Assembly (NCBI GenBank): GCA_033764095.1
Contig: JANRJF010000218.1
Coordinates: forward strand, 1 to 39,168
Source: JBDTMT01 sp033764095
Lineage (GTDB): Bacteria; Desulfobacterota; Binatia; HRBIN30; CADEER01
Reading direction: 5' to 3'
Length of the DNA stretch: 39,168 bases
The position numbers and the translations under genes were made by a program. The notes under the pieces are model-generated. The model saw nothing but the letters and a program-made list of their open reading frames with translations. It did not search any database and was not told the origin of the DNA. Below are positions 6,589 to 14,999 of this stretch, in pieces (positions within the stretch are counted from its first letter, which is position 1; each line of letters starts with the position of its first letter).

Positions 6589-7745
6589 GCCACCTGTCGA
6601 TCGGCATCGTCTGCTATCCGAGCCTCGGCGGCAGCGGCGTGGTGGCGGCGGAGCTCGCCGCCGGACTCGCCGAGCGCGGCCATCGCGTCCACCTCATCGC
6701 CGCCGGCGTGCCCGGCCGCGCGCCGCTGCCAGCCGGCGTGCGGCTGCACACCGTGGCGGTGCCGGAGTATCCGTTGTTCAGCCACGCGCCGTACGAGATG
6801 GCGGTCGCCGGCGCGATCGTCGCGGTGGCGCGACAGCACGGGCTGGACATCGTGAACGTGCATTACGCGGTGCCGCACGCGAGCAGCGCCGACACCGCCC
6901 GGCGCGTGCTCGGGGCCGCGGCGCCGCGCTGCGTGGTGACGCTGCACGGCACCGACGTCACCCGCGTCGGCCGCGAGCCGAGCATCCGTGCCGTCACCCG
7001 CTACGCCATCGCCGCCGCGGATCGGATCACGGTGCCGTCCGCGTACCTGCGCGAGGCAGCCGCGGAGCTGCTCGGCGCGGAGACGGCGGCCGGCATCGCG
7101 GTGCTGCCGAACTTCGTCGACACCGAGCTGTTCCGCCCGGCGCCGGAGCACGAGCGCGGCGCGATCGACGCGCTGTTCGGCGGCGCGGGCGGCGGGCCGA
7201 CGCTGATCCACGTGTCGACCTTTCGCCCGGTGAAGCGCGCGGCGGACCTGATCGAGCTGCTGGCGCGCGTGCGCCGCTCGCTGCCGGCGCGCCTGGTGCT
7301 GGTCGGCGACGGACCCGATCGCGCCGCGACGGTGGCGCAGGCGGCGGCGCGCGGCCTCGCTGACTGCGTCCGCTCGCTCGGCGCGGTGGCCGACCTGCCG
7401 GCGCTGCTGCGCCAGGCCGACGCGTTCGTGCTGACCAGCGAGAGCGAGAGCTTCGGCGTCGCCGCGCTGGAAGCGCTCAGCAGCGGGGTGCCGGTGTTCG
7501 CCTATCGGGTCGGCGGCCTGCCCGAGGTGGTCGGCGACGGCTGCGGCGCGCTGGTCGCGCCATTCGACGTCGCGGCGCTGGCGCAGGCGGTGGTCGGCGG
7601 GCTGCGCCAGCCGTCGCACCTGCGCGCGCAGGCGCGCGCGCATGCGGTCGCCCACTTCGCGCGCGCCGCGGCGATCGATCGATACGAGGCGTGCTTCGAT
7701 GCGCTTCGCCGCGGCGTCGCGGCGGCGCGGCGAGGGACGGCGTGA
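6585..7745 (+). CDS. bshA: BshA, L-malate GlcNAc glycosyltransferase (GT4)
   Basis: 386 residues; B. subtilis BshA is 377. It transfers GlcNAc from UDP-GlcNAc to L-malate, the first step of bacillithiol synthesis. The N-terminal motif IGIVCYPSLGGSGVVAAELA matches the BshA-specific CYPSxGGSG. HYAVPHASS, TLHGTDVTRVGREPS and VLPNFVD follow. The C-terminal GT4 half has VSTFRPVKR, LVGDGPDR and the sugar-nucleotide-binding SESESFGVAALEALSSGVP. Start: GTG 6585 overlaps the bshC stop (GTGA), with AGGAGG at 6575-6580 just upstream. The BshA signature separates it from other GT4 enzymes such as MshA. Confidence 0.93.
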   Translation: MSHLSIGIVCYPSLGGSGVVAAELAAGLAERGHRVHLIAAGVPGRAPLPAGVRLHTVAVPEYPLFSHAPYEMAVAGAIVAVARQHGLDIVNVHYAVPHASSADTARRVLGAAAPRCVVTLHGTDVTRVGREPSIRAVTRYAIAAADRITVPSAYLREAAAELLGAETAAGIAVLPNFVDTELFRPAPEHERGAIDALFGGAGGGPTLIHVSTFRPVKRAADLIELLARVRRSLPARLVLVGDGPDRAATVAQAAARGLADCVRSLGAVADLPALLRQADAFVLTSESESFGVAALEALSSGVPVFAYRVGGLPEVVGDGCGALVAPFDVAALAQAVVGGLRQPSHLRAQARAHAVAHFARAAAIDRYEACFDALRRGVAAARRGTA

Positions 7746-10246
7746 TGTTGGCCCGCTCGGCGTGCCGGCGTCTCTGCGCTAGGAGTCTGTGTCTCGCCGC
7801 GCTGCTGCTCGCTGCGACAGCACCGGCCGAGGAGCCCCCGATGCATGCTGGCATGCTCGCTCACGCGCTCGACCGCCTCGCCGGCACGGCGCGCGTGCTC
7901 TACGTCGCCGCCCATCCGGACGACGAGAACACCCGCCTGCTCGCCTACCTGGCGAACGACCGTCACGTCACCGCCGCGTACCTGTCGATGACGCGCGGCG
8001 GCGGCGGCCAGAACCTGGTCGGCACCGAGCAGGGCGAGCTGCTCGACGTATTGCGCACCGAGGAGCTGCTGCAGGCGCGCGGCCTCGACGGTGCCCGCCA
8101 GCGCTTCACCCGCATGCGCGACTTCGGCTACTCGAAGACCGCCGCCGAGACGCTGGCGATCTGGGACCACGAGCAGGCGCTGGCGGACGTGGTGCGGGTG
8201 ATTCGCACCTTTCAACCGGACGTGGTGATCGCGCGCTTCAACGAGCTGCCGCCCAACCACGGCCACCACACCGCGTCGGCGATCCTGGCGCGCGAGGCCT
8301 TCGCCGCCGCCGGCGATCCGCGGCGCTTTCCCGAGCAGCTGGGCGGCGGGGTGGTCGCGTGGCAGCCGCTGCGCCTGCTGCTCAACGTGCCGAACTGGTT
8401 GGAGGGCCCGCCGCCGGCCGGCGCGCTGGCGCTCGACGTCGGCACCTACGACGCACGCCTCGGGCTCGGCTATGCCGAGCTGGCGGCGCGCTCGCGCAGC
8501 CAGCACAAGAGCCAGGGGTTCGGCGTGGCCGGGGAGCGCGGTCCGATCATCGAGCGCTTCGTCCCGCTCGCCGGCACGCCGCCGAGTGCCGACATCCTCG
8601 ACGGCGTCGCGCTCGGCTGGGAGCGCTTCGGCCCGCCGGCGGCGCCGCTCGGCGCCGCGCTCGAGCGCGCCCGCCAGCTGCTGCAGCGCGACGCGCCCGA
8701 GGCGGCGCTGCCGGCGCTGTTCGAGGCACAGGCGGCGTTGGCGGCGCTGCCGGACATGGCACGCGTGCGCGACGCACGCGCCGACCTGGCGCCGATCATC
8801 GCCGCCGCGGCAGGGCTGTTCGTGCGCGCCAATGCGTTGCAGCCGGCGGTGGTGCCGGGCGGGACGGTGTCGGTGCGGCTGGAGATCGCGCAGCGGCGAC
8901 CGGCCGGGCTGGTGTTGCGCGCGGTCGAGTTCCCCGGCGCGACGCAGTCGGTCGGTGAGCCGCTGGTGTTGAACGGCAAGCGCGAGCTCGGACAGGACGT
9001 CCGCGAGCCGGCCGATGCGCCGGTGACGACGCCGTACTGGTTGGCCAGACCGGCGCAGCCCGGCCGCCAGGTGGTCGATGACGCGACGCTGATCGGCGCG
9101 CCGCAGGGACCACCGGCACTGGCCGTGACCGTCGTGCTGGGGCTCGGCGAGCAGCAGGTCCGCCTGCCGGTGCCGGTCACCTATTCCTGGACCGACCCGG
9201 TGCAGGGCGAGCGCACCCGACCGTTCCTGATCGTGCCGCCGGCGACGCTGACGCCGACGCGCGCCGCCTTCCTGCTGCCGAATGGAAAGCACACCGCCGT
9301 GACGCTGCGCGTGCGCGCCGGGCAGGACGAGCTGCGCGGCACCGTCTCGCTGCCGCTGCCCGCCGGATGGCGCTGCGAGCCGTCCAGCCGCGCCGTCGAG
9401 CTCGCCAAGCTGGGCGACGAGACGACGGTCGAGCTCACCGTCAGCGCACCGGCCGGCGCGGCGCCGATCGAGATCGCGCCGGTGCTGGAGGCGAACGGCG
9501 CCCGCTGGTCATTCCGCGAGGACGTCATCGACTACCCGCACGTGCCGATGCAGGTGGTGCTGCAACCGGGCACGGTGCGGCTGGTGCCGCTGGCGATCGC
9601 GTTGCCGGCGGGGCTGGTCGGCTACATCGCCGGCTCGGGCGACACGGTGGCCGAGGATCTGGCGCACCTCGGCATGAGCGTCGCGCCGATCGACGACGCG
9701 ACGCTGCGCGCCGGCGACCTCAGCCGCTACCGCGCCATCGTCGTCGGCATCCGCGCCTACAACACGCGCCCGGCGGTGCACGCCGCGCACGAGCGGTTGA
9801 TGCGCTACGTCTTCGACGGCGGCACGCTGGTGGTGCAGTACAACACCAACAATCGCCTGGCGCCGCTCGACGTGCCGATCGGGCCCTATCCGCTCACCGT
9901 CGGTCGCGATCGCATCACCGACGAGACCGCCGCGATGGAGGCGGTGACGGCCGACGAGCCGCTGCTGCGCACGCCGAACCGCATCGCCGCCACCGACTTC
10001 GACGGCTGGGTGCAGGAGCGCGGCCTCTACTACGCGGAGAAGTGGGACGACCGCTATCGGCCGATCTTCCGCAGTCACGACCCGGACGAGGCGCCGCTGC
10101 TCGGCGGGACGCTGGTCGCCGACTACGGCAAGGGCCGCTACGTCTACACCGGACTGGCGTTCTTCCGGCAGCTGCCGGCCGGGGTGCCGGGCGCCTATCG
10201 GTTGTTCGCCAATCTGCTGGCGCCACCGGAGCCGACGCGGCGATGA
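7745..10246 (+). CDS. Large exported PIG-L (LmbE-like) deacetylase with C-terminal amidotransferase-like domain
   Basis: 833 residues from ATG 7745, which overlaps the bshA stop by one base (TGATG); GTG 7742 is an alternative. Residues 1-28 form a signal peptide with core LCLAALLLAATA. The PIG-L domain (about 45-300) has the metal motif AHPDDE (56-61), GGGGQN and the second ligand region with His172, His174 and His175. A central region of about 400 residues includes Ig/NEW3-like beta segments. The last 220 residues (from GYIAGSGD) look like a class I amidotransferase-like fold, with VVGIRAYNTRP and GGTLVVQYNTNN. Position next to bshA and bshC suggests the GlcNAc-malate deacetylase (BshB) role, but BshB is about 230 residues and cytoplasmic. 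An exported enzyme acting on a thiol or its conjugates is the alternative. Confidence 0.85.
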   Translation: MLARSACRRLCARSLCLAALLLAATAPAEEPPMHAGMLAHALDRLAGTARVLYVAAHPDDENTRLLAYLANDRHVTAAYLSMTRGGGGQNLVGTEQGELLDVLRTEELLQARGLDGARQRFTRMRDFGYSKTAAETLAIWDHEQALADVVRVIRTFQPDVVIARFNELPPNHGHHTASAILAREAFAAAGDPRRFPEQLGGGVVAWQPLRLLLNVPNWLEGPPPAGALALDVGTYDARLGLGYAELAARSRSQHKSQGFGVAGERGPIIERFVPLAGTPPSADILDGVALGWERFGPPAAPLGAALERARQLLQRDAPEAALPALFEAQAALAALPDMARVRDARADLAPIIAAAAGLFVRANALQPAVVPGGTVSVRLEIAQRRPAGLVLRAVEFPGATQSVGEPLVLNGKRELGQDVREPADAPVTTPYWLARPAQPGRQVVDDATLIGAPQGPPALAVTVVLGLGEQQVRLPVPVTYSWTDPVQGERTRPFLIVPPATLTPTRAAFLLPNGKHTAVTLRVRAGQDELRGTVSLPLPAGWRCEPSSRAVELAKLGDETTVELTVSAPAGAAPIEIAPVLEANGARWSFREDVIDYPHVPMQVVLQPGTVRLVPLAIALPAGLVGYIAGSGDTVAEDLAHLGMSVAPIDDATLRAGDLSRYRAIVVGIRAYNTRPAVHAAHERLMRYVFDGGTLVVQYNTNNRLAPLDVPIGPYPLTVGRDRITDETAAMEAVTADEPLLRTPNRIAATDFDGWVQERGLYYAEKWDDRYRPIFRSHDPDEAPLLGGTLVADYGKGRYVYTGLAFFRQLPAGVPGAYRLFANLLAPPEPTRR

Positions 10247-10383
10247 GCGCGTCGCGCCGGCAGACCGACGGCGATCCGCCACCGCCGCTGCTCGGCAGCT
10301 GGCGCAACGTCTACTGGCTGCTGGTCGGCGAGCTGGCGCTGCTGGTCGCCGGTCTCTACGCCCTGTCGCGGTGGGCGTCGTGA
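10243..10383 (+). CDS. 46-residue single-helix membrane protein
   Basis: ATG 10243 overlaps the PIG-L stop (ATGA), and the stop overlaps the GTG of the symporter gene (GTGA), so this small gene is locked into the operon on both sides. A charged, Pro-rich N-terminus (RRQTDGDPPPPLLGSW) is followed by one membrane helix, VYWLLVGELALLVAGLYALS. I do not recognise a named family. Short membrane proteins directly before a sodium:solute symporter gene often act as small partner subunits, which is the likeliest role here. That is inference from position. Confidence 0.75.
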   Translation: MSASRRQTDGDPPPPLLGSWRNVYWLLVGELALLVAGLYALSRWAS

Positions 10384-12107
10384 GCGGCCTCGACTGGCTG
10401 GTACTGGTCGGCACCATCGCCGGCATCGTCGGCTACGGATGGTGGAAGACGCGTGGCACGTCGGACATGCGCACGTACTTCCGCGACGACTCGCTGCGCT
10501 GGCCGACCATCGGTCTGAGCATCATGGCGACCCAGGCGAGCGCCATCACGTTCCTGTCGACCCCCGGCCAGGCGTACGAGGACGGCCTGCGCTTCGTGCA
10601 GTTCTACTTCGGCCTGCCGCTGGCGATGATCGTGATCAGCGCGGTGTTCGTGCCGCTCTACTACCGGCTCAACGTGCTGACCGCGTACGAGTACCTGGAG
10701 CATCGCTTCGACGTGCGGGTGCGCTCGCTCGGCGCGCTGCTGTTCCTCGTCCAGCGCGGGCTCGCCGCCGGGATCACCATCTACGCGCCGGCGATCATCC
10801 TCAGCTCGATCCTCGGCTGGCCGCTCGACCTCACCAACCTGGCGATCGGGCTGGTGGTGATCGTCTATACCGTCGCCGGCGGGACGCGCGCGGTGAGCCA
10901 GACGCAGCGCCAGCAGATGATCGTCATGCTGGCCGGGCTCGGCGTCGCCGCGGCGCTGATCATCGGGCGCCTGCCCGACGGCGTCTCGGTCCCGGCGGCG
11001 CTGCAGCTCGCCGGCGCGCTCGACCGCATGAACGCGGTCAGCTTCGATCTCGATCTGAACGATCGCTACACGTTCTGGTCGGGCATCGCCGGCGGCTTCT
11101 TCCTCGCGCTGTCCTACTTCGGCACCGACCAGTCGCAGGTACAGCGCTACCTCTCCGGTCGCTCGGTGACAGAGAGCCGCCTCGGCCTGCTGTTCAACGG
11201 CGTGCTCAAGATCCCCATGCAGTTCGTCATCCTGCTGCTCGGCGTGCTGTTGTTCGTCTTCTACCTGTTCGTGCCGCCGCCGATCTTCTTCAATCCGCCG
11301 GCGCTGGCGGCGGCGCAGCACAGCGCGCAGGGCGGCGAGCTGCGCGCCGTCGAGGCGCGCTATGCGGCGGCGCTCGACGCCCAGCGCGGCGCCGCCGCGG
11401 CGTACGTCGCGGCGCTCGATCAACCGGGCGCGGCCCAGGACGTCGCGCGCGCGGCGCTGCGCGCCTGCGCGGCGGAGGTGCGCGCGCTGCGCGACGAAGC
11501 CAAGGCGCTGATCGTGCGGGCGACGCCGGGCGCCGAGGCGAAGGACGCCGATTACGTCTTCATCGGCTTCGTGCTGCAGTACGTGCCGAGCGGGCTGGTC
11601 GGCCTGCTGGTGGCGGTCATCCTCTGCGCCGCGATGAGCTCGACCGCCAGCGAGCTGGCGGCGCTCGGCTCGACCACCACCGTCGACCTCTACAAGCGGC
11701 TGTGGCGGCCGGGCGGCGATGCGCGCCACGACCTCGTCGCCTCGAAGCTGTTCACCGTGCTGTGGGGCGCCGTCGCGGTGAGCTTCGCCAGCTTCGCCGC
11801 GCTGCTCGACAACCTCATCCAGGCGGTCAACATTCTCGGCTCGATCTTCTACGGCACCGTGCTCGGCCTGTTCGTCGTCGCCTTCTTCGTCCGCCGCGTC
11901 AGTGGCACGCCGGTGCTGCTCGCCGGGCTGATCGCGCAGGCGACGGTGATCGCGCTGTTCCTCGGTTCGTCGCTCGGCTTCCTGTGGTTCAACGTCATCG
12001 GCTGCGCGGTGGTGGTCGTCCTGTCGCTCGCCTTCGAGCTCGCCGGCCTCGGCTCTCCGCCGCGCCGCGCCGCGCTGGGCGGCAGCGCGCCGGCCGTCAG
12101 CGGTTGA
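10380..12107 (+). CDS. Sodium:solute symporter (SSS family) with a large loop insertion
   Basis: 575 residues from GTG 10380, which overlaps the preceding stop; GTG 10371 is an in-frame alternative. About 13 hydrophobic helices are visible. SSS hallmarks include FRDDSLRWPTIGLSIMATQAS near the N-terminus, the GGTRAVSQTQRQQ segment and SYFGTDQSQVQRYLS. Residues about 305-388 form an Ala/Arg-rich, probably coiled-coil insertion (RAALRACAAEVRALRDEAKAL) between two helices; related symporters beside PIG-L genes in other phyla have a similar insert. The substrate is unknown. Last place in a bacillithiol-type operon suggests import of a thiol precursor, breakdown product or conjugate with sodium. 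No terminator was seen in the 66 bp downstream. Confidence 0.9.
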   Translation: MSGLDWLVLVGTIAGIVGYGWWKTRGTSDMRTYFRDDSLRWPTIGLSIMATQASAITFLSTPGQAYEDGLRFVQFYFGLPLAMIVISAVFVPLYYRLNVLTAYEYLEHRFDVRVRSLGALLFLVQRGLAAGITIYAPAIILSSILGWPLDLTNLAIGLVVIVYTVAGGTRAVSQTQRQQMIVMLAGLGVAAALIIGRLPDGVSVPAALQLAGALDRMNAVSFDLDLNDRYTFWSGIAGGFFLALSYFGTDQSQVQRYLSGRSVTESRLGLLFNGVLKIPMQFVILLLGVLLFVFYLFVPPPIFFNPPALAAAQHSAQGGELRAVEARYAAALDAQRGAAAAYVAALDQPGAAQDVARAALRACAAEVRALRDEAKALIVRATPGAEAKDADYVFIGFVLQYVPSGLVGLLVAVILCAAMSSTASELAALGSTTTVDLYKRLWRPGGDARHDLVASKLFTVLWGAVAVSFASFAALLDNLIQAVNILGSIFYGTVLGLFVVAFFVRRVSGTPVLLAGLIAQATVIALFLGSSLGFLWFNVIGCAVVVVLSLAFELAGLGSPPRRAALGGSAPAVSG

Positions 12108-12173
12108 CGCGCGGACGAGCCTCGGGGCGAGTCGGGCGTTGCGGCGGGTGCGCCTCGGTCTTACCGACGCAGT

Positions 12174-13160
12174 ATGAGTGAACGACGCGAGGCAGGGGAG
12201 AGCGCGACGGCAGAGGCGTGGCCGATCGGCGGGCGAGTCGACGAGGCGGGGCAACTGATCGCGGCGCATCCGGAGCGAGCGATGCCGCGAAGCGAGATCG
12301 CCGCGCGCGCCCTGGATCGGATGTCCGAGCATCTACGGATGGCCTGTGCATGGCCGCCGGCGGGGATCGAGCGCGCCGCGGCGATCGGGGACTATCGGTT
12401 CTACATCGTCGAATTCTCGCCGGCGCCCGATGTCGAGATCTATCTGCAGATCTGGTCGGAGCCCGGCGATCCGGTGCTGTTCGAGGTCTCGTCGGGCTAC
12501 GCACATGGGCCGACGGCGGCGTATCTCACGCCGCGCATGCACGATGCGTTGATGGGGCGTGGCTTCGCCCCCGGCGACGCGCAGCACAACTTCCGCAAGC
12601 GCCTGCCGGTGGAGGGACGCGCGGACGAGCAGGCGTTGGCACGCGAGATCCTCGCCATCCTGAGCGAGGTGTTGGGCTACGACGGGCGTAGCGCGCTCCG
12701 CTTCCGCCTGCATCAGGGCTCGCGTACCGAGTCGACACACGGGTTCACCGCCATGCAGCCGGGCGACTTCCTGCGCCTGTTGCACGACTGGGGCGTCGCG
12801 GCGGATCTCGCGAACGGGGATGCGCCGGTCATTCACGCCAATGCCGCCGGCGTCCTGTTCGCGGCGCACTTCGAGCGACCGCAACCGCCGCCGTTCACCC
12901 GCTTCGAGGTGGTGGTGTTGGCGTCGGCGCTGCGCGGACCGCGGCCGAGAGCCGGCGCCCTCAATCGTCGCCTGCGCCTTGGCCGCGCCATCCAGCGATC
13001 CGCCGAGGAGGTGCTGATCACCTTGCCGCTGCTCATCGGCGGCGGCGTCACCGCAGGGAACCTGCAGCGCCAGGTGCAGACGTGGATCGACGACCTGCGC
13101 GAGGTGAGCGAGGATCGCGGCCGGGAACCGGCCGCGCCGGCGGGCTCCACGGTGCATTGA
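12174..13160 (+). CDS. YbjN-domain protein of unknown function
   Basis: 328 residues. The first 170 residues are unassigned, with an alpha/beta look (FYIVEFSPAPDVEIYLQIW). The second half fits a YbjN/type III chaperone-like domain: MQPGDFLRLLHDWG, then LNRRLRLGRAIQ, then LIGGGVTAGNLQRQVQTW, which match the 'N..lrfgr', 'l.GGvt.enl...i..w' pattern of that family. YbjN proteins are linked to stress and motility regulation in E. coli, but no common activity is known. No signal peptide. It starts 66 bp after the symporter gene and could be read through from it, but it is not coupled. Confidence 0.65.
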   Translation: MSERREAGESATAEAWPIGGRVDEAGQLIAAHPERAMPRSEIAARALDRMSEHLRMACAWPPAGIERAAAIGDYRFYIVEFSPAPDVEIYLQIWSEPGDPVLFEVSSGYAHGPTAAYLTPRMHDALMGRGFAPGDAQHNFRKRLPVEGRADEQALAREILAILSEVLGYDGRSALRFRLHQGSRTESTHGFTAMQPGDFLRLLHDWGVAADLANGDAPVIHANAAGVLFAAHFERPQPPPFTRFEVVVLASALRGPRPRAGALNRRLRLGRAIQRSAEEVLITLPLLIGGGVTAGNLQRQVQTWIDDLREVSEDRGREPAAPAGSTVH

Positions 13161-13178
13161 ATCGCGACGCCAGCAGGG

Positions 13179-14222
13179 GTGGCAGGCGGCGAGGTGGCGG
13201 GCTACGAAGCGGTCGTGTCGAGTCGCGCGCGCGGGCCGGCGGCCCGCTGGCGGAGTGCCGCTGGGCGGCGGCGCCTGCTGCTGCTGGCCGCCTACGGGCT
13301 CGGCCTGGTCGGGTCGGCGGCGCCCGTCGCGGCGCAGGTCAGGCCGAATGCCTTCGAGATCATCGGCGGCAACGTGCAGGAGCGCGCCAACGCGGTGCTG
13401 ACGCTGATGGCGTTCTCGGTGGTACCGGACCTGACCAGCAGCTTCCTGTCGATCAACAACGGCACCACCGGCGACCCCGAGATCACCATGACCCAGGTCG
13501 GCGGCGGCTTCACGCTGAGCGACACGGTGCCGATCTGGCTGGAGGGGCTGATCGGCTTCAATCGCTACGACCCCAAGTTCGTCGCCACCAACGGCATGGA
13601 GTCGCGCGAGGTGCCGGTGAAGTGGAACACCATCACCGGCACCGGTGGGATCGGCTGGGACTTCCGCATGCCGTTCTACCGCGAGCTGATCTTCCGCCCG
13701 CTCTTCAACTTCTCGCTCGGGCACGTCGAGAGCGACTCGTCGCTCGCCGGTCGGCTGATCGAGTCGCGCGCCGACCAGGAGCTGAAGTTCCTCGACGACG
13801 GCCGGCTCAACGCCTACGGGCTCGGCGGCTCGGCGATGCTCGCCTGGTACCACTACCGCGACAAGTACGAGTTGGAGGCCGAGCTGCGCTACACCAACAT
13901 CCTGCTGCAGAGCTTCGACTCGTCGGAGGCGGTGTCCGGCTCGGTGGACGCCGAGACGATCAGCTTCTGGTCGCGCTGGCGGCAGCCGATCGGCCTGGTG
14001 GCGCTGCAGCGACCGATCCGCGCCGTGTTCGAGCTGGCCAACACGACCTACGTCGGTGACCAGGCCGGCGTGCTCGGCTTCAACTACCTCACCTCGGTCG
14101 GCGGCGGCATCGAGTTCGATACCAGCGCCGTGCACCTGGTGATCAGCCGCATCCGTTTCGTCGGCCGCTACGCGTTCGGCGAAGGCGTCACCGGCGCGGC
14201 GTTCAGCATCGCGGTGAGCTGA
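13179..14222 (+). CDS. Outer-membrane beta-barrel protein
   Basis: 347 residues from GTG 13179; GTG 13194 is also possible and neither has a good Shine-Dalgarno. An Arg-rich start and hydrophobic core (LLLLAAYGLGLVGSAAPVAAQ) form a signal peptide cut after AQ. The mature part is rich in alternating amphipathic strands with Gly and aromatic girdles (VGGGFTLSDTVPIWLEGLIGF, YELEAELRYTNI, GGGIEFDTSAVHLVI) and ends with AFSIAVS, typical of a beta-barrel. I cannot name a family. The stop overlaps the ATG of the lipoprotein gene by one base (TGATG), so the two are probably made and used together. Confidence 0.7.
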   Translation: MAGGEVAGYEAVVSSRARGPAARWRSAAGRRRLLLLAAYGLGLVGSAAPVAAQVRPNAFEIIGGNVQERANAVLTLMAFSVVPDLTSSFLSINNGTTGDPEITMTQVGGGFTLSDTVPIWLEGLIGFNRYDPKFVATNGMESREVPVKWNTITGTGGIGWDFRMPFYRELIFRPLFNFSLGHVESDSSLAGRLIESRADQELKFLDDGRLNAYGLGGSAMLAWYHYRDKYELEAELRYTNILLQSFDSSEAVSGSVDAETISFWSRWRQPIGLVALQRPIRAVFELANTTYVGDQAGVLGFNYLTSVGGGIEFDTSAVHLVISRIRFVGRYAFGEGVTGAAFSIAVS

Positions 14223-14881
14223 TGCGCGCGACGACAGCAGGCGCAGTCGTGCTCGCGGCAGTCTGCGCCGCGGTGGTCAGCGGCTGCGTCGTGGTGCCGA
14301 CGCGGACCGCCCCCGAACCGCCGCCCGCACCACCCGCCGCGCCGCTGCGCCTGGCGTACACGGTCGGCGACTTCCGCTTCGCGCTCGGCGGCGGCGAGCC
14401 GGAGCTGAGCACGCTGGCCGGGCGCATCCTCAACGACGAGTTGGTGAGCGCCTGGGAGCGGCGCGGCGTGGTCGTCGAGACGGTCGAGATCGATCCCGGC
14501 GATCCGCCCGAGGATGCCGAGCTCTTCCTGACGCTGAACGGCACGCAGCACAACGACACCAGCTTCTGGGCGCAGTTGCTGAATGCGCTGACTCTCACCC
14601 TGTGGCCGTACAGCGTCACCCAGCACTACGACCTGCAGATCGAGCTCCGCGACCTGCCGAACGGGCAGTACTGGCTGGCGCAGGTGCACGACGTCGACCG
14701 CACCTACATCGGCTTGTTCATGCTCGCCGCGCTGCCGGTCGCCGATCGCGGCCACGAGGAGACGGTCCGCCGTATGGCCGACGCGCTCTATCGGCAGTTG
14801 CGCGCGCAGGGCGCGTTCGACGGCGCGGCGCCAGCGGTCCCCGCGCCGGGCAGTGAACGGCTGGCCGGCGGCCTGCCGTAA
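14222..14881 (+). CDS. Lipoprotein coupled to the outer-membrane barrel
   Basis: 219 residues. The N-terminus is a lipoprotein signal peptide with lipobox VSGC at residues about 19-22, followed by a Pro-rich linker (PEPPPAPPAAPLR). The folded part has RILNDELVSAWERRG, AELFLTLNGTQHNDTSFWAQ and LTLWPYSVTQHYDLQIEL, which looks like a small alpha/beta lipoprotein domain. No family was recognised. ATG 14222 shares its first base with the stop of the barrel gene. The pairing suggests an outer-membrane complex, with the lipoprotein on the inner leaflet as periplasmic partner; this is inference. Confidence 0.75.
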   Translation: MRATTAGAVVLAAVCAAVVSGCVVVPTRTAPEPPPAPPAAPLRLAYTVGDFRFALGGGEPELSTLAGRILNDELVSAWERRGVVVETVEIDPGDPPEDAELFLTLNGTQHNDTSFWAQLLNALTLTLWPYSVTQHYDLQIELRDLPNGQYWLAQVHDVDRTYIGLFMLAALPVADRGHEETVRRMADALYRQLRAQGAFDGAAPAVPAPGSERLAGGLP

Positions 14882-14999
14882 TTCGCGCCGTGGGCGATTT
14901 TTCGCTGCAGTGGCCCGGCCTTGTATTCGTTACACGGCGCGTCATCTAGAAGACGGGCGTCTGACGGCGGCCCGTCGGGCGCAGGAATCGGAGGGATCG

